DNA from: Chara braunii
Lineage: Eukaryota; Streptophyta; Charophyceae; Charales; Characeae
Assembly (NCBI GenBank): GCA_003427395.1
Contig: BFEA01000478.1
Coordinates: 1,141,546-1,190,847 of the forward strand
Length of the DNA: 49,302 nucleotides
Direction: 5' to 3'
A model generated the notes under the pieces. The model did no database searches. It was not told where the DNA came from and worked only from the letters and a program-made list of their open reading frames with translations. Shown here in pieces: positions 29,334-39,860 of the stretch (position 1 is the first letter of the stretch; the number at the start of each line of letters is the position of its first letter). Both the position numbers and the translations under genes were made by a program.

Positions 29334-32300
29334 CTCAGAGAAGGCTTCAGACACAAGAAAAGCACGGAGGATTACTTGCGGGGTGTGTTGGGCTACTCTC
29401 AGCAAAACCACGTATTACCGATACTGTGGAAGTGGAATTCACCCGAGTCAGATCCTGCTTGAGAAGTTGGCCGTCAAACGCTGGAATGGGGTTGCGGATG
29501 ATGCCACGCAGCGAGTAGCTCCTTCCGATGCGGCAGAGGAGGGGAACGAACCTGCTGCTACGACGAAGAAGGACGGTGGACCAGGAAACGAGTTGGTAGT
29601 TTTTGGGTTAGAGTCGGAGAACAAAATGGAGGGAAACGTTGTTGTTAATAATAGTAGCGGGCCAGGGAAGAATGGGGACGGGGCATGTCTAGAAGGGGGT
29701 GGGCCAGGCAAATCCCAGCCGAAGAGTGATGCACGAAAAGCGAGACGCAAAACTTGCCTGGAGTGTGGCGCGACAATGAGCAAGACCTCATACTATCGTC
29801 ACTGTGGAAGAGGGGCACACCTTAATCGCATCATATCGGATCCAAAGAACGTAAGCGAAAGCTTGCCGCAAGGTGCTCGCGAATTGCTTGCCCCGACAAT
29901 GGCAGGGAGGGAAGGCGGAACAGAAGACCTCAGTGTGAATGTGAATAAAGAAAAGTCTTTCTGCACAGACGAGTGGGGAAAACCGGCGGTTAAGATAGAA
30001 ACACACGGACCCCCAGCGAACACAGATGCTGTAGGGGCAGCAGCCGACAGTGCTGTCACTCCTATTCTGGACACAGAGGCACGAGTCCTTGGGAACGTTC
30101 CTGGCCCCCAGGTTCTTGGTCCGGACATGTGCTTCACTGAAGCAAGTGTCCAGATAGAGGGGGCCGGCGCAGCCAGAGAAGCAGGAAATGCGTGCAGAGG
30201 CAGGGATGGAGAAGGGGGGGAATGTGGGAATGGGGATTCCGCAGCAGATGCGAATCTGTTTTTGTCAATGGGAGGCTCCGCTGTAGCAGCAAGCGATTTG
30301 TCCATGGGAGCAGCTGTCGCAGCACCAACTGAGACAACAGCCATGCAGTACGAAGGAAGGCAGACAGAGGCTGACGGTGTGATGTACATGCAGGTCCAAA
30401 CTGAGTGGGATGGTAGGGGGGAAGCAAAGAGGGAGTTCCCACTACTCTACGGGGGTTGTGATGGTGGAGAGATTGGCGCATCTCACGGAGAACAAGAGAT
30501 GAACAAGGGGTGCTGGGAAGCAGCCCGAGGTGCAGAGAGGCACATGAGCGAATCGAACATGGCAGTTCATCACCAAATGCGGTCCGAGATAGGAGCCGGT
30601 CCCAATCTTGGAGCCATGGAGAACGGATCACTTCACTTCAATCAGAATGAAAGGGGATTGGCATTACCGGATATGGCCATCCCCTTTGATCAGGGGCATG
30701 GTCAAGAGGGGATGATGCATTGCACTTCACGGCTCCATCAGGGACGACTGGACACTGAAGCTCATGCCACAAAGGAATGCGAAGAAGAGAGGACACTGGC
30801 TCCTGCCAGCGAATCACAGGGAGCGTGCATGAACAACATGATGCTGGTGCCGTACGAAGGGGCCACGGGAGAAGATAAAGGGGGTGGTGTTTCCAACGGA
30901 ATGGAGTCAAATGGCCAGCCGAGGAACACGGAAGGCAATGCGATGGCTTCGGAGGAAGGCGGCCAAGGGGTGCCGCCTCAGAGTAACAAGAAGGCACGCA
31001 GGATCACGTGCAAAGAGTGTGGAGCCATCTTCAGCAAGACTACATATTACAGGTACTGTGGGAAGGGTATACATCAGAAGGACCTCTTGTTGGGGGCTAG
31101 CAAACCTGCGTCTGAGCAGCAGAAGCTCAGCACGCCAGGCCGAGAGATAGATTGTACAGCGGATACAGTAGCTCTGGAAAGAACATTTCCCCCTGAGGGT
31201 GGCCCCCCTGAGGGAGCACCAGGAGAGCAGGTGGATGTTCCCAAGACATCGCCTAGTCATAGCCAGCCCGAAGGCGCAGCTTCGGTGTTGAGTGACAGTC
31301 TAAGGGATCTAGCCATGGACTGGGCAGTGAGCCTCCCAATTGCGTCAAAAGGGATTGACGCCGGCCAAGAACTGCCTTTCCAAGAAGGTCCAACTCCTCC
31401 TCAGAAAAAGAAGTACAAACGAGTCACCTGCAAAGACTGCGGTGCTGTTATGAGCAAGACCTCATACTACCGGCACTGCAGGAAAGGGAACCACCTTAAC
31501 ACACCATCCAGTGCTGTTGAGGGGCCCCCTACCAAGCAGCAAAAGCTGTCAGAAGAGGAAGACACTGTTCTGGCAGGAAGCAGCTCAGTGGCTGTAGCAG
31601 CAACGGCAGCTGCAGTAGCAGTGACGGCAGCTGCAGTAGCAGCAACAGCAGCAACCGTTAAGCCTGCTGAGTTTTCCCCGTGGGGAACAGCTGAAATAAA
31701 AGCAGACACATCAGGCACAACCCACACCATGGTAGACAAGGCGGAAGCTAATGTTGCTGGAGATTCTGGTCCATCATCAGCAGTCCCCTCCGGAAAGGCT
31801 GATGTTGCTGTGGCAATGGCGGCGAGCACAGTAGCGGCTGTCTCTGAGCCCATGATCACTGAGACGGCAGCAGATGCCAACATGGCACTGAGCATCCTTC
31901 CCATGCCCACTAGTCCTGCAGGTGCTGTGGGGAGTGCTCCCCCTACTTACGGGGCAGCAGCAAATGAAGGACAACTCATAGTCATCGAAGATAAACAAGA
32001 TGGAAAGTGTGAAGCCCAGGAGGAACAGCGCTATGGGGCCAGCGCGGCGACACCTACGGTTCCGCCCGCTCCCAAAAAGCTCTCGAAGAGAGTCACTTGC
32101 AAAGTGTGTGGCGCTACTTTTGCAAAAACGTCATATTACAGACATTGTGGGAAGGGTTTGCACAAGAACCCAGAGTTGGTTACGGGATTGCCGGTGGCTG
32201 GAGAAACTGGCAAACAACCTGGAGATACCAAAAGTGTGAATGCGGAAGAGCGATCGCCAGACAAAGAGACGGCAGCGCTTCAGCTAGGGCAAGCAGAAAG

Positions 32301-34677
32301 GCCTGCAGAGCAAGGAGAAGCAAGTTTGCAACCGCAAGCAGAAAGGTCTGGAGAACCAGGGGGAGGAGCCGTTTCGCAAGCAGAAAGGTCTGCAGAACCA
32401 CAAGGGGTAGTTTTGAGAGGAGAAGGTTCTGCAGAGGCGGGAGCAATTTCAGAAGCAGAAAGGACTGCGGAGCCAGGAGCAGCTTTGCAAGAAGAAAAGT
32501 CTGCGGATCCAGGAGCAATTTCACGTGAAGAAACCGTGGCAGGGCGGGAGGATTACAGGACTCAGGGACGAGCAACACCGCAGGCAGCTATTGTGCCCGT
32601 TGTTGATTCAGGGACGGCGGGGGGTGTACAGGAGCTGGCTATGGGTTCCGAACCCTCAAAGGCAACCAATAAGGTTAATGTCAACAACAATGCGGCCAAC
32701 AAGGGTTCCGCAAGGAAGATTGCTTGTAAGGATTGTGGGGCAGTTCTGAGCAAGACCACGTACTATCGCCGCTGTGGAAAGGGGCTTCATCACCAGTTCG
32801 GGAAAAACCAGATAGGAACATTGGATGTGAACCAGGATCAGCACGTTGTGACCGATCGGCTGATGACATCTGACGCTCAAACAGTGGCACTGCGGAGTGC
32901 TGATGCCAACGATGCAGGTCAGGAGGCTGCTGCCAGCGTCGTTCCCTTGGGTGCAGAGCATCCTTCAGGCCCACCACCCTCGCTTGCAATCGTCCCAGTA
33001 GAGCAGCACGCTGTGAATCAGGTGCATGATCTCAATCGTAAAGACACAGCTGATCAGAAACCTGAGTCTGTGAAACGACACAAGAGGATAACGTGTAAGG
33101 AGTGCGGTGTCGTTCTCAGTAAGACATCCTTTTACCGATACTGCCGAAGAGGCAATCACTATGGGATGAAGAAGAAACCTTCGGAAGGCCCAGATAGCAA
33201 ACAGCCCCAGGCATGCATATCTTTAACGGAGATGATGCATGAGGTTGGTGGTCCCATACCTCAGGTTGAAAACCAGCCAGTGATGGAGATGACTGATGAT
33301 GTGGCGAGAGCAACAAGAAGCTATTTCTTGCCATTTGAAGGGCTAGGCAGTATGAATGACGTGTCTGCAGGTGACCAGCAACGTGCAGCCGATGGTGATA
33401 TTTGCGCAGTGGGACTGAGTCTGGGGGCTTTTGCAGGTACAGGGTCAGAGGACAGGAGCGCTGCGGCCTCTGGACAAGAAGCCCATTCCTCTTTCAGGCA
33501 ATGCTTCCAACAATGTCTGAGTCAAAAGGACACAACTACTTTCACGAACGACGACCATGTGGGCCCAGAAACGCGCAACTTTTCAACACTTGCAGGGGAG
33601 AGAGCGTTGATACTCCCTCAACAATCTGCTGATCGTATGTCCGAGCATGGCACACATCCAACCTTCGGCCAACAAATCGAGCTGGCCTTCGGGATGCAAT
33701 TGCAGCAAATGGAGCCATTGATGCTTCGACAAGGAGCAGCAGAGCCACGTTCACCCAGCGCGCTGCCCGGAGGATCGAATCCAGCATACAGTCAATTGGC
33801 AACAGCAGCAGCTGGGTCAGCCATACAGGCATCAGCTCCATGCAACTCAGGCAGTATGCAAGCGGCAGCGATGCACACAACAGGCACACCAACAGATCCA
33901 GTTAACGTGCAGGTAGGAGGAGAAGCCGGTTCGGTGAGCATGAGGGCAGCCACAGCAGTAGACGGGACCAGGGTGTCAGCAGCAGATCTAGTGAGAATGC
34001 AGACAGGACCAGATTTGACCAATATGCAAGCAGCAAGGGCAGCAACAGATAGAGGCAACCAGCAGGCACCGGCAGCAGAGGCAAGTGCACCAGGTGTGCA
34101 CACGGGAGCGACGGCGTCACTGAGACCCAATGTGGGTGAAACTGCAAGCCGACAGATTGTGGCAGCAGCAGAAACAGGCAGCAAACATGCACCAACAGAA
34201 CCCACCAGGGCAGCTAGGATATGTTTGGCAGGAGCAGCAGAATCCAGCACACATAGAATAGGCGAAGCTCACCTGCGGCGATCCATGGTCCCACCGGGTG
34301 TGTCCTGTGTAGTGAAAAGAGAAGCATTAGCAGCCGATGATGAAATAAGCATACATGTTGCAGCTAGAGGAGGATCACTGACAGAAATCGGGCGCGGGAT
34401 GTCTGCGTGCTCCACCCATGATCAGCACATTATGCAATCGAAGTCAAATACCTATGTGAATCCAGGTCGAGATTCCCAGCAGCAATCTCTCCCACGTCTG
34501 CAGTCTCAGTGTGAGCCACAGCCAAACCTTCTATCCACCCATGATCGTCCGACAGCTCAGGCGCGTGGACCTGGTGCAGCCACAGCAGACGACAGCCACC
34601 GTCGATCTTATCCCCCTGAGCGGATCATCAGTGGAGTTGTGCCAATGGGCGCCCTGTCTGCAGGGATGCTGGAGTGA
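29305..34677 (+). CDS. Large protein with seven dispersed C2CH zinc fingers
   Basis: The frame is open for 1,790 codons from just after TGA at 29,299 to TGA at 34,675. Numbering from 29,305, seven fingers of form C-x2-C-x12-C-x4-H have first cysteines at residues 25, 151, 569, 709, 932, 1141 and 1264. The core reads C-G-A-x-x-S-K-T-[ST]-[YF]-Y-R-x-C-x-x-G-x-H, preceded each time by a basic R/K-R-I/V-T. The spacing is that of a classical C2H2 finger with the first histidine replaced by cysteine. Linkers are long (about 100-400 residues) and low in complexity: Ala/Val-rich at about 755-790, acidic repeats with AERxAEPG-like units at about 990-1075, and an Ala/Thr/Gln-rich tail after 1,400. The first finger precedes the first in-frame ATG (29,626), so the true start must be in an upstream exon. 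No catalytic domain, signal peptide or membrane segment is seen. A nuclear nucleic-acid-binding or scaffold role is inference from the fingers alone; I do not recognise the family. Confidence 0.85.
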   Translation: MCSCSHPFHSSEKASDTRKARRITCGVCWATLSKTTYYRYCGSGIHPSQILLEKLAVKRWNGVADDATQRVAPSDAAEEGNEPAATTKKDGGPGNELVVFGLESENKMEGNVVVNNSSGPGKNGDGACLEGGGPGKSQPKSDARKARRKTCLECGATMSKTSYYRHCGRGAHLNRIISDPKNVSESLPQGARELLAPTMAGREGGTEDLSVNVNKEKSFCTDEWGKPAVKIETHGPPANTDAVGAAADSAVTPILDTEARVLGNVPGPQVLGPDMCFTEASVQIEGAGAAREAGNACRGRDGEGGECGNGDSAADANLFLSMGGSAVAASDLSMGAAVAAPTETTAMQYEGRQTEADGVMYMQVQTEWDGRGEAKREFPLLYGGCDGGEIGASHGEQEMNKGCWEAARGAERHMSESNMAVHHQMRSEIGAGPNLGAMENGSLHFNQNERGLALPDMAIPFDQGHGQEGMMHCTSRLHQGRLDTEAHATKECEEERTLAPASESQGACMNNMMLVPYEGATGEDKGGGVSNGMESNGQPRNTEGNAMASEEGGQGVPPQSNKKARRITCKECGAIFSKTTYYRYCGKGIHQKDLLLGASKPASEQQKLSTPGREIDCTADTVALERTFPPEGGPPEGAPGEQVDVPKTSPSHSQPEGAASVLSDSLRDLAMDWAVSLPIASKGIDAGQELPFQEGPTPPQKKKYKRVTCKDCGAVMSKTSYYRHCRKGNHLNTPSSAVEGPPTKQQKLSEEEDTVLAGSSSVAVAATAAAVAVTAAAVAATAATVKPAEFSPWGTAEIKADTSGTTHTMVDKAEANVAGDSGPSSAVPSGKADVAVAMAASTVAAVSEPMITETAADANMALSILPMPTSPAGAVGSAPPTYGAAANEGQLIVIEDKQDGKCEAQEEQRYGASAATPTVPPAPKKLSKRVTCKVCGATFAKTSYYRHCGKGLHKNPELVTGLPVAGETGKQPGDTKSVNAEERSPDKETAALQLGQAERPAEQGEASLQPQAERSGEPGGGAVSQAERSAEPQGVVLRGEGSAEAGAISEAERTAEPGAALQEEKSADPGAISREETVAGREDYRTQGRATPQAAIVPVVDSGTAGGVQELAMGSEPSKATNKVNVNNNAANKGSARKIACKDCGAVLSKTTYYRRCGKGLHHQFGKNQIGTLDVNQDQHVVTDRLMTSDAQTVALRSADANDAGQEAAASVVPLGAEHPSGPPPSLAIVPVEQHAVNQVHDLNRKDTADQKPESVKRHKRITCKECGVVLSKTSFYRYCRRGNHYGMKKKPSEGPDSKQPQACISLTEMMHEVGGPIPQVENQPVMEMTDDVARATRSYFLPFEGLGSMNDVSAGDQQRAADGDICAVGLSLGAFAGTGSEDRSAAASGQEAHSSFRQCFQQCLSQKDTTTFTNDDHVGPETRNFSTLAGERALILPQQSADRMSEHGTHPTFGQQIELAFGMQLQQMEPLMLRQGAAEPRSPSALPGGSNPAYSQLATAAAGSAIQASAPCNSGSMQAAAMHTTGTPTDPVNVQVGGEAGSVSMRAATAVDGTRVSAADLVRMQTGPDLTNMQAARAATDRGNQQAPAAEASAPGVHTGATASLRPNVGETASRQIVAAAETGSKHAPTEPTRAARICLAGAAESSTHRIGEAHLRRSMVPPGVSCVVKREALAADDEISIHVAARGGSLTEIGRGMSACSTHDQHIMQSKSNTYVNPGRDSQQQSLPRLQSQCEPQPNLLSTHDRPTAQARGPGAATADDSHRRSYPPERIISGVVPMGALSAGMLE

Positions 34678-35430
34678 GGACAAGTGCAGTAATTAGTACT
34701 CAGGTGATGGTTCTTGTTCGCAGTTTGTCTCCCATTAGTTTCTGCCTGTTGGCTTCTGCTGTAATGCTTTGCATGGTTGCAGGTTTGTGTGACATACATA
34801 ACACTTAGTGTTTGTCAGAGGAATGTATAGGGTGGGACCCATGGACAACAAAACAACCATAGAGAGTGTCATTTCAGTCCCCCGACGGTTGTCGATAATG
34901 GGCTGCACTCTCTGTGACCTGAGTGGATGGAGCTGGAACGCATCGACCATTCGTTGCTTCCGCAAGCAGACTGACGACTTGTTGCGTCTCTGAGCACGCA
35001 GATGACCATACTATGTTATGGGAGGTGTCTGCTGCGTCATATTGCAAGGACATTATGCCAACGCCTGAAGCGGTGATGGTGTGGGTCCTCTTCAAGATCT
35101 TCTCCGTGGCCATGGCACTGCAAACTGTTAGCTCCCACGGGTGCATTACACGCTGGCATTACATGCTGGCAAGGGGTTCGATCTTGCAAGATGAGAGGGG
35201 GGCAAGAGCTTTCCCTCGCAACCAGCCGAATGACATGCTTTGGTCCAAGTGTTTAGTATATTCACCCACTTGGGGTGGCATAGTGGGAGGGAAAGAGGTT
35301 TGGAGCGGCGCAGGGAGATCAGGAAGGCAGAGAGTTAATGAGACATTTTCTGTAATTGGACCGGGAGCTCGAGTAAGTTCCAAGTGTCCCGTGAATGTGG
35401 CTAGGTCGTAAAGCCATAGATGTCACTTAG
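34678..35430. other. Probable 3' untranslated and downstream region
   Basis: Ordinary composition after the stop codon. A plus frame of 162 codons (34,923-35,411) has normal composition and no stop for a while, but no recognisable domain. No clear AATAAA signal is seen. Confidence 0.35.
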
Positions 35431-35960
35431 GAATCAGGCTCGTCGGGATAGATGGTCTGTTCTTGTTCTCCGTTGGGTGGTGGTGTTGTCCTGTGTGATT
35501 CCATGCAACTGGTGGGAGAGTCTTCCGGACCAGTGATGGGTTCCTTGGAACCGGTGGTGTTCCTTGCCGATCGCGTTTCACGGAACAGATGGTGGTCCTA
35601 GGAAGGTGATGGTGTTCCATTCTTGGAACATGGATGGTGTCCCTTGGAACAAAAGGTGTTCCCCATTGGAACAGATGGTGTTCCTTGGGTCATGGATGTT
35701 CCCTGGAACAGGTGTTCCTTGGAACTGTTGGTGTTCCTGGAATAGGTGCTGTTCGTTGGTCCTAATTGTATCCATGGGAGATATGACAATCCCTGGAACT
35801 GCTAGTGGTGTCCCTTGGAACGAATGGTGTTCCTTGGATGTTCCCGGGAACAGGTGTTCCTTGGAACTGTTGGTGTTCCTGGAATAGGTGCTGTTCTGTC
35901 GTGCTGGTGGTATCCATGGGAGATATGACAATCCCTGGATCTGCTAGTGTTCTCTGGCTT
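35430..35960. repeat. GTTCC/GGAAC-rich satellite
   Basis: The stretch is built of GGTGTTCCTTGGAAC-like units of 15-30 bp. A higher-order unit of about 140 bp (CAGGTGTTCCTTGGAACTGT, then TGGTGTTCCTGGAATAGGTG, then ATGGGAGATATGACAATCCC) is present twice, near 35,708 and 35,850. GTTCC and GGAAC are complementary, so it can fold extensively. The minus-strand SSKEHLFPGT-type frames are artefacts. Confidence 0.85.
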
Positions 35961-35999
35961 CCGTTCATGGTGCGTCCATGATGGCCTCCTCACACAGCA

Positions 36000-36360
36000 G
36001 TAGAGAACTCCTTAAGTTGGTACCGTAGCAGATAGGTAGGTTTTTGAGGAAAGTGAGTGAATTATGTGAGATATCGGTGGCGTCAGTGGAGTCATTGAGA
36101 GGAGCACTCAGCAGACAGTTGCATACTCACATGCACTTGGATTCCTCCAGTTTGCTCCCCTCAATGCCCTGGTGGCATGTGGACCATATCTTCTGCCCAA
36201 CGTTCTTTGCCAGCACCAGTGAATTGGTCCTGGTCCGCCTTTCCAAGCCCCATCAGGCAATCTCTGTTTGCCAGGTTTCATTTCCAGTTTTTAAGTTCAT
36301 TTAACATTATGTATGGCTTTTGAACTCTCTGCATATTTCCCTCATGAGTTTAGACGGGTT
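36000..36360. other. No supported feature
   Basis: A plus frame at 36,044-36,304 (86 codons) of ordinary composition has no recognisable similarity. Confidence 0.35.
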
Positions 36361-36367
36361 TGCGGAG

Positions 36368-36835
36368 AATATGGATGGATGGATGGATGGATCGATAGAT
36401 GGATAGATGGATGTATCAGCTGGCAGATGAATGCATGGATGAATGGATGGACGGGCGGGCAAATAGTCAGTACCCCCGCGTGGCCATGATTAATACGTAG
36501 GATGTTCGGCGAATCGGCAAAGATGGATGGATGGATGGATGGATGGATGGATGGATGGATCAGCTGGCAGATGAATGCATGGATGAATGGATGGACTGGC
36601 AGACAAATTGTCAGTAGCCCCTCGTGGGCATGATTGATACATAGGATGTTCAGCGAAGATGGATGGATGGATGGATAAATGGATGGATAAATGGATGGAT
36701 AGATGGATAGATGGATAGATGGATAGATGGATGGATCGGCTGGCAGATCATCCGCGGATGAATGCATGGATGGACGGGTGGACAAATCATCAGTAGCCCC
36801 TGGTGGGCATCATTGATATGTCTAGGATGTTGTCT
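36368..36835. repeat. (ATGG)n satellite with three higher-order units
   Basis: ATGG arrays of differing length alternate with a spacer containing CAGCTGGCAGATGAATGCAT, GGACNGGC-GACAAAT, GTCAGTA-CCC and TAGGATGTT. Three units start near 36,368, 36,520 and 36,657. The minus-strand HPSIHPSI frames are artefacts. Confidence 0.9.
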
Positions 36836-36839
36836 GTCG

Positions 36840-37385
36840 GTTCTGGGTGTCCCTCCATGCTGTGTGAATGCTAAAGCCTCAAGGGAGCTCTCATGATGAA
36901 CAGATGGTTGTTTGTGGATCTTTGTGCCCATGCCCGGTGACAGCGGCACTCAAGAATAGCACCATGCTATAGAGCTTTCAAAGGTGTGCCAAGTTTACCA
37001 GCACATTCTTTCCCTCAGCTGGGACTCTACCTTTAGTCAACTAGCTCACCTATTTATGAAGACAATCTGACCCCTATTTTCCCAGAAAGGCGCATAACCT
37101 GGGTTGGATCCCATTAGAGTGTAGGCAAACACATCCTCCAACCCTCAAACCCACATGCAAACTTTGTCTTTGACCATTTCATTCATGAAGAAAACTCTTG
37201 CGTGACAATGTGTGTTTGAAGACGAGCATGAAACAATATGTGTGCGCTCGACACCATCACCAGCTCACGCTGCAGGCATCATCTCGGATCAATTTCTGAT
37301 GTCTTAGAGTGCAGTCCATCTGTTTGCAACAACCATTGGCCAGAGCACATGGTTGTGTTTGGTAATTGGCACAGGGAGGACTTGA
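36840..37385. other. No supported feature
   Basis: I see no gene, RNA or repeat here. Confidence 0.4.
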
Positions 37386-37389
37386 ATTA

Positions 37390-37657
37390 GCTTCTTCTTC
37401 TTCTTCTTCTTCTTCTTCTTCTTCTTCTTCTTCTTCTTCTTCTTCGTCCTTGTCCTCGCTCGTCCTCTTCCTCTTCCTCTTCCTTCCTCTTCTACTTCGT
37501 CCTCTTCTTCATCTTCCTTCCTCTTCTTGTCCTCTTCTTCTTCTTCTTCTTCTTCTTCTTCTTCTTCTTCCCCTCCTCCTCCTCCTCCTCCTTCGCCTTT
37601 GTCATCATCGTCGTCTTCTTCTTCGTTGTCATCTTCGTCTTCATCTTCTTTGAATAC
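37390..37657. repeat. (TTC)n and TCC/TCG trinucleotide tract, abutting a retroelement end
   Basis: TTC runs at 37,391-37,445 and 37,535-37,570 are joined by mixed TCC/TCG triplets. On the minus strand this is a (GAA)n tract that begins exactly where the repeat at 37,658 ends, so it probably is the microsatellite tail of that LINE or SINE copy, since expanded. Confidence 0.85.
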
Positions 37658-37925
37658 AAACAGGGCCTTATGGTCCTGGCTCCATTACCATTCTGAGGAG
37701 CATCAGTCCGGTTCCTTTCCCCCCGGCAAGTCATGGAAATACATCAATCATTCACACACTCGTGCTTCCTTCTGTCTGACCGAAGGACCCCGGAGCAGCA
37801 TTGATTACTCCTTTGGCCCAGAGGATTGACTGCCAGCTTGCCTTTCTTCTAGGAATCCTCTCGGCTACGGTTATCCGAAGCTGTCAGCTACAGCTATTAT
37901 AAAACAAGAAACAAGATTCCTAAGT
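37658..37925 (-). mobile_element. LINE 3' end, copy 2, with (GAA)n tail
   Basis: This is homologous along its length to 20,580-20,860. On the minus strand it ends in CCTGTTTGTA followed by the GAA-rich tract. It has no coding part, so it is either a severely 5'-truncated LINE or a SINE sharing the LINE tail. Confidence 0.65.
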
Positions 37926-38566
37926 AGACGGGCCACCGAACTTCTTCTTCCTCTCCTTGTACCCCTCCTCCTCTTCTCCCCCCCCCTCCTCCTTTGGCGG
38001 CCAGCAGTGGCTCTCAGCTGCTGCTTCTTGAGGCCTTTAAGTGGAACCCCCATCGTGGCGATGACCAGGAGCGCAACTGGTCCAGACGTGCAGGTGAATG
38101 TGCACGCTTACTGAGAGCAGTTGCATGCGAACCATCATGGTTGAACCATGCATCATGGTTGAACCATGGACATGAGGCAGCCTGGCCACTGTTTATCACT
38201 ATTCTTCTTCTTCTTTCCTCTTCTTTCTATTTTTATACTCCATGGCAGAGTAGCCTGAAAATGGCTATCAATTTTTGCTAGTTGGGCAGAGGTTGATATA
38301 CGGCGCCCTGGGGCCACCTCTAACTGGGACTGAATGAACAGTTAAAGGCATAGGCAACCAGCTAAGGTAAGCAGGGTGATGGTTGTTTGAACCTCCAGCA
38401 CCTCCTATGGTGGTCAACCCCACAGGCAATCTTTTCAGAGCTTTCTCGGGTGGGCTTTCATCATCACCTTTGCCAAGCCTGTGTCACCAGAGCTCACCAA
38501 ACCAGCGTGATCTCCCACAGTTTTACCTACATCGTCAGTCTCGTACTTTCTCCATTAGTGGATGCA

Positions 38567-38570
<4 letters not shown>

Positions 38571-38649
<79 letters not shown>

Positions 38650-38650
38650 T
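38571..38650. repeat. (CT)n-(GT)n compound microsatellite
   Basis: About 62 bp of CT followed by about 18 bp of GT. It is followed by three CGGCA repeats near 38,662. Confidence 0.95.
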
Positions 38651-38851
38651 ATTCTGGACACGGCACGGCACGGCACAAACTACCATGCCAGGCTAGCTCC
38701 GACATTCCGTCGGCAATCCGAGACTAGCAGGGACAGCACATTCGACGGAAACTCCTACTAGGTTCGACTAGGGGCAAGACCGACTTGTGAGATTTCTAAG
38801 CCGGGTGTGCATGGTCCTATGGAAGAAAAAGGAATGGCGAAGAGGAAAGGG

Positions 38852-38852
<1 letters not shown>

Positions 38853-38893
<41 letters not shown>

Positions 38894-38916
38894 CTGTGTG
38901 TGCGTGTGTGTGTGCA
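38853..38916. repeat. (GT)n microsatellite
   Basis: A GT run with a few substitutions. The 349-codon minus-strand frame across 38,758-39,807 includes its translation (HTHTHT) and is not considered a gene. Confidence 0.95.
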
Positions 38917-38949
38917 AAGAGCAAAGACATAAGGCAAGGAAGGCATTGA

Positions 38950-39860
38950 ATGACCAGCAGCAGCAAGTGACATTGGCTGGAGGGCCGGGGGGAGGCAGAT
39001 GGGCAGACAGGTAGCATGTAGCAAGACAAACAGCTCGAGGCAGCAAAGTGCATAAGCTGGGGGGCATGGGGGAGGTGGGTGGGCAGGCAAACAGCACAAT
39101 GCGACAAAGCGAATCTGGTGAAAGGTATAGGGTAGGCGGATTGGCAGGCCGACAGCATAAGGCAGCGAGGGAAACGACAACAAAACAGCAACCGAAAAAT
39201 ACGCGTCCAAGAAATGCAAAGACCGAAAAAAATAAAACTGATGATGAAAGATTGTTTCATCGGAGTTGCACCGATTCATCAGGAGGCTGAACCCTCGACA
39301 ATCTGCAGGATCTCCGTATTTGATGGTTTGGGTCATGAGCCCTCTGACCCATGGTGAAGGCAGACTGTCCCCAAGCGGAACATAGCGGCGGGCAACAACC
39401 ATGTGGAGCACCGGGCAACACAGTAGCGGCAAACCGGCTGCAAAATGCCAAAAACGATTGCAAGGAACGACATGGCACGCAGGACATGCAACACGGCAAC
39501 CATGCAGTGAAGCACAAGACGACACAAGCAAGGCAACCACACTGCAAGGGGCGACAGGGCGAATAGACCAGCAGCTCGGCAACCATGAAGCGGAGCACAA
39601 GGCACCAGCAACAAGGCATACAAGGCACACAAGAGGCAAACACGGAAGGCACAGCCAGCGGATGGGCAGCAAGGCAGCGGAGCAGCGAAGCGCAAGGCAA
39701 CACCGACAACACGGCCACACCAAATGGCTTGGAGAGACCAACTTGCAATGCAAGTGGGACAGGCAGCAAGGCGGTGGTGGAGCGCAGACGAGGCAGTCTA
39801 CACACATCCAACACGGAGCAAAGCAGCGCAGGACCTACTCACATCACGATTGAACCCCGC
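38950..39860. repeat. Degenerate CA/GCA-rich minisatellite
   Basis: Repeating phrases such as GGGCAGGCAAACAGCA, GGCAGCAAGGC and GGCAACCATG with AAGCACAAG run for about 900 bp, with an estimated period near 55-60 bp and heavy divergence. The minus-strand frame reads as Cys/Leu/Pro-rich (CCLPCLPLVCLVC-like) because of this. Confidence 0.65.

Noticed and set aside
36368-36835. A gene encoding HPSI repeats
   Set aside because: It is the translation of an ATGG tetranucleotide satellite.
38758-39807. A 349-codon minus-strand reading frame
   Set aside because: It is Cys/Leu/Pro-rich, includes a translated GT microsatellite and follows a degenerate minisatellite. The shadow frames are equally open.
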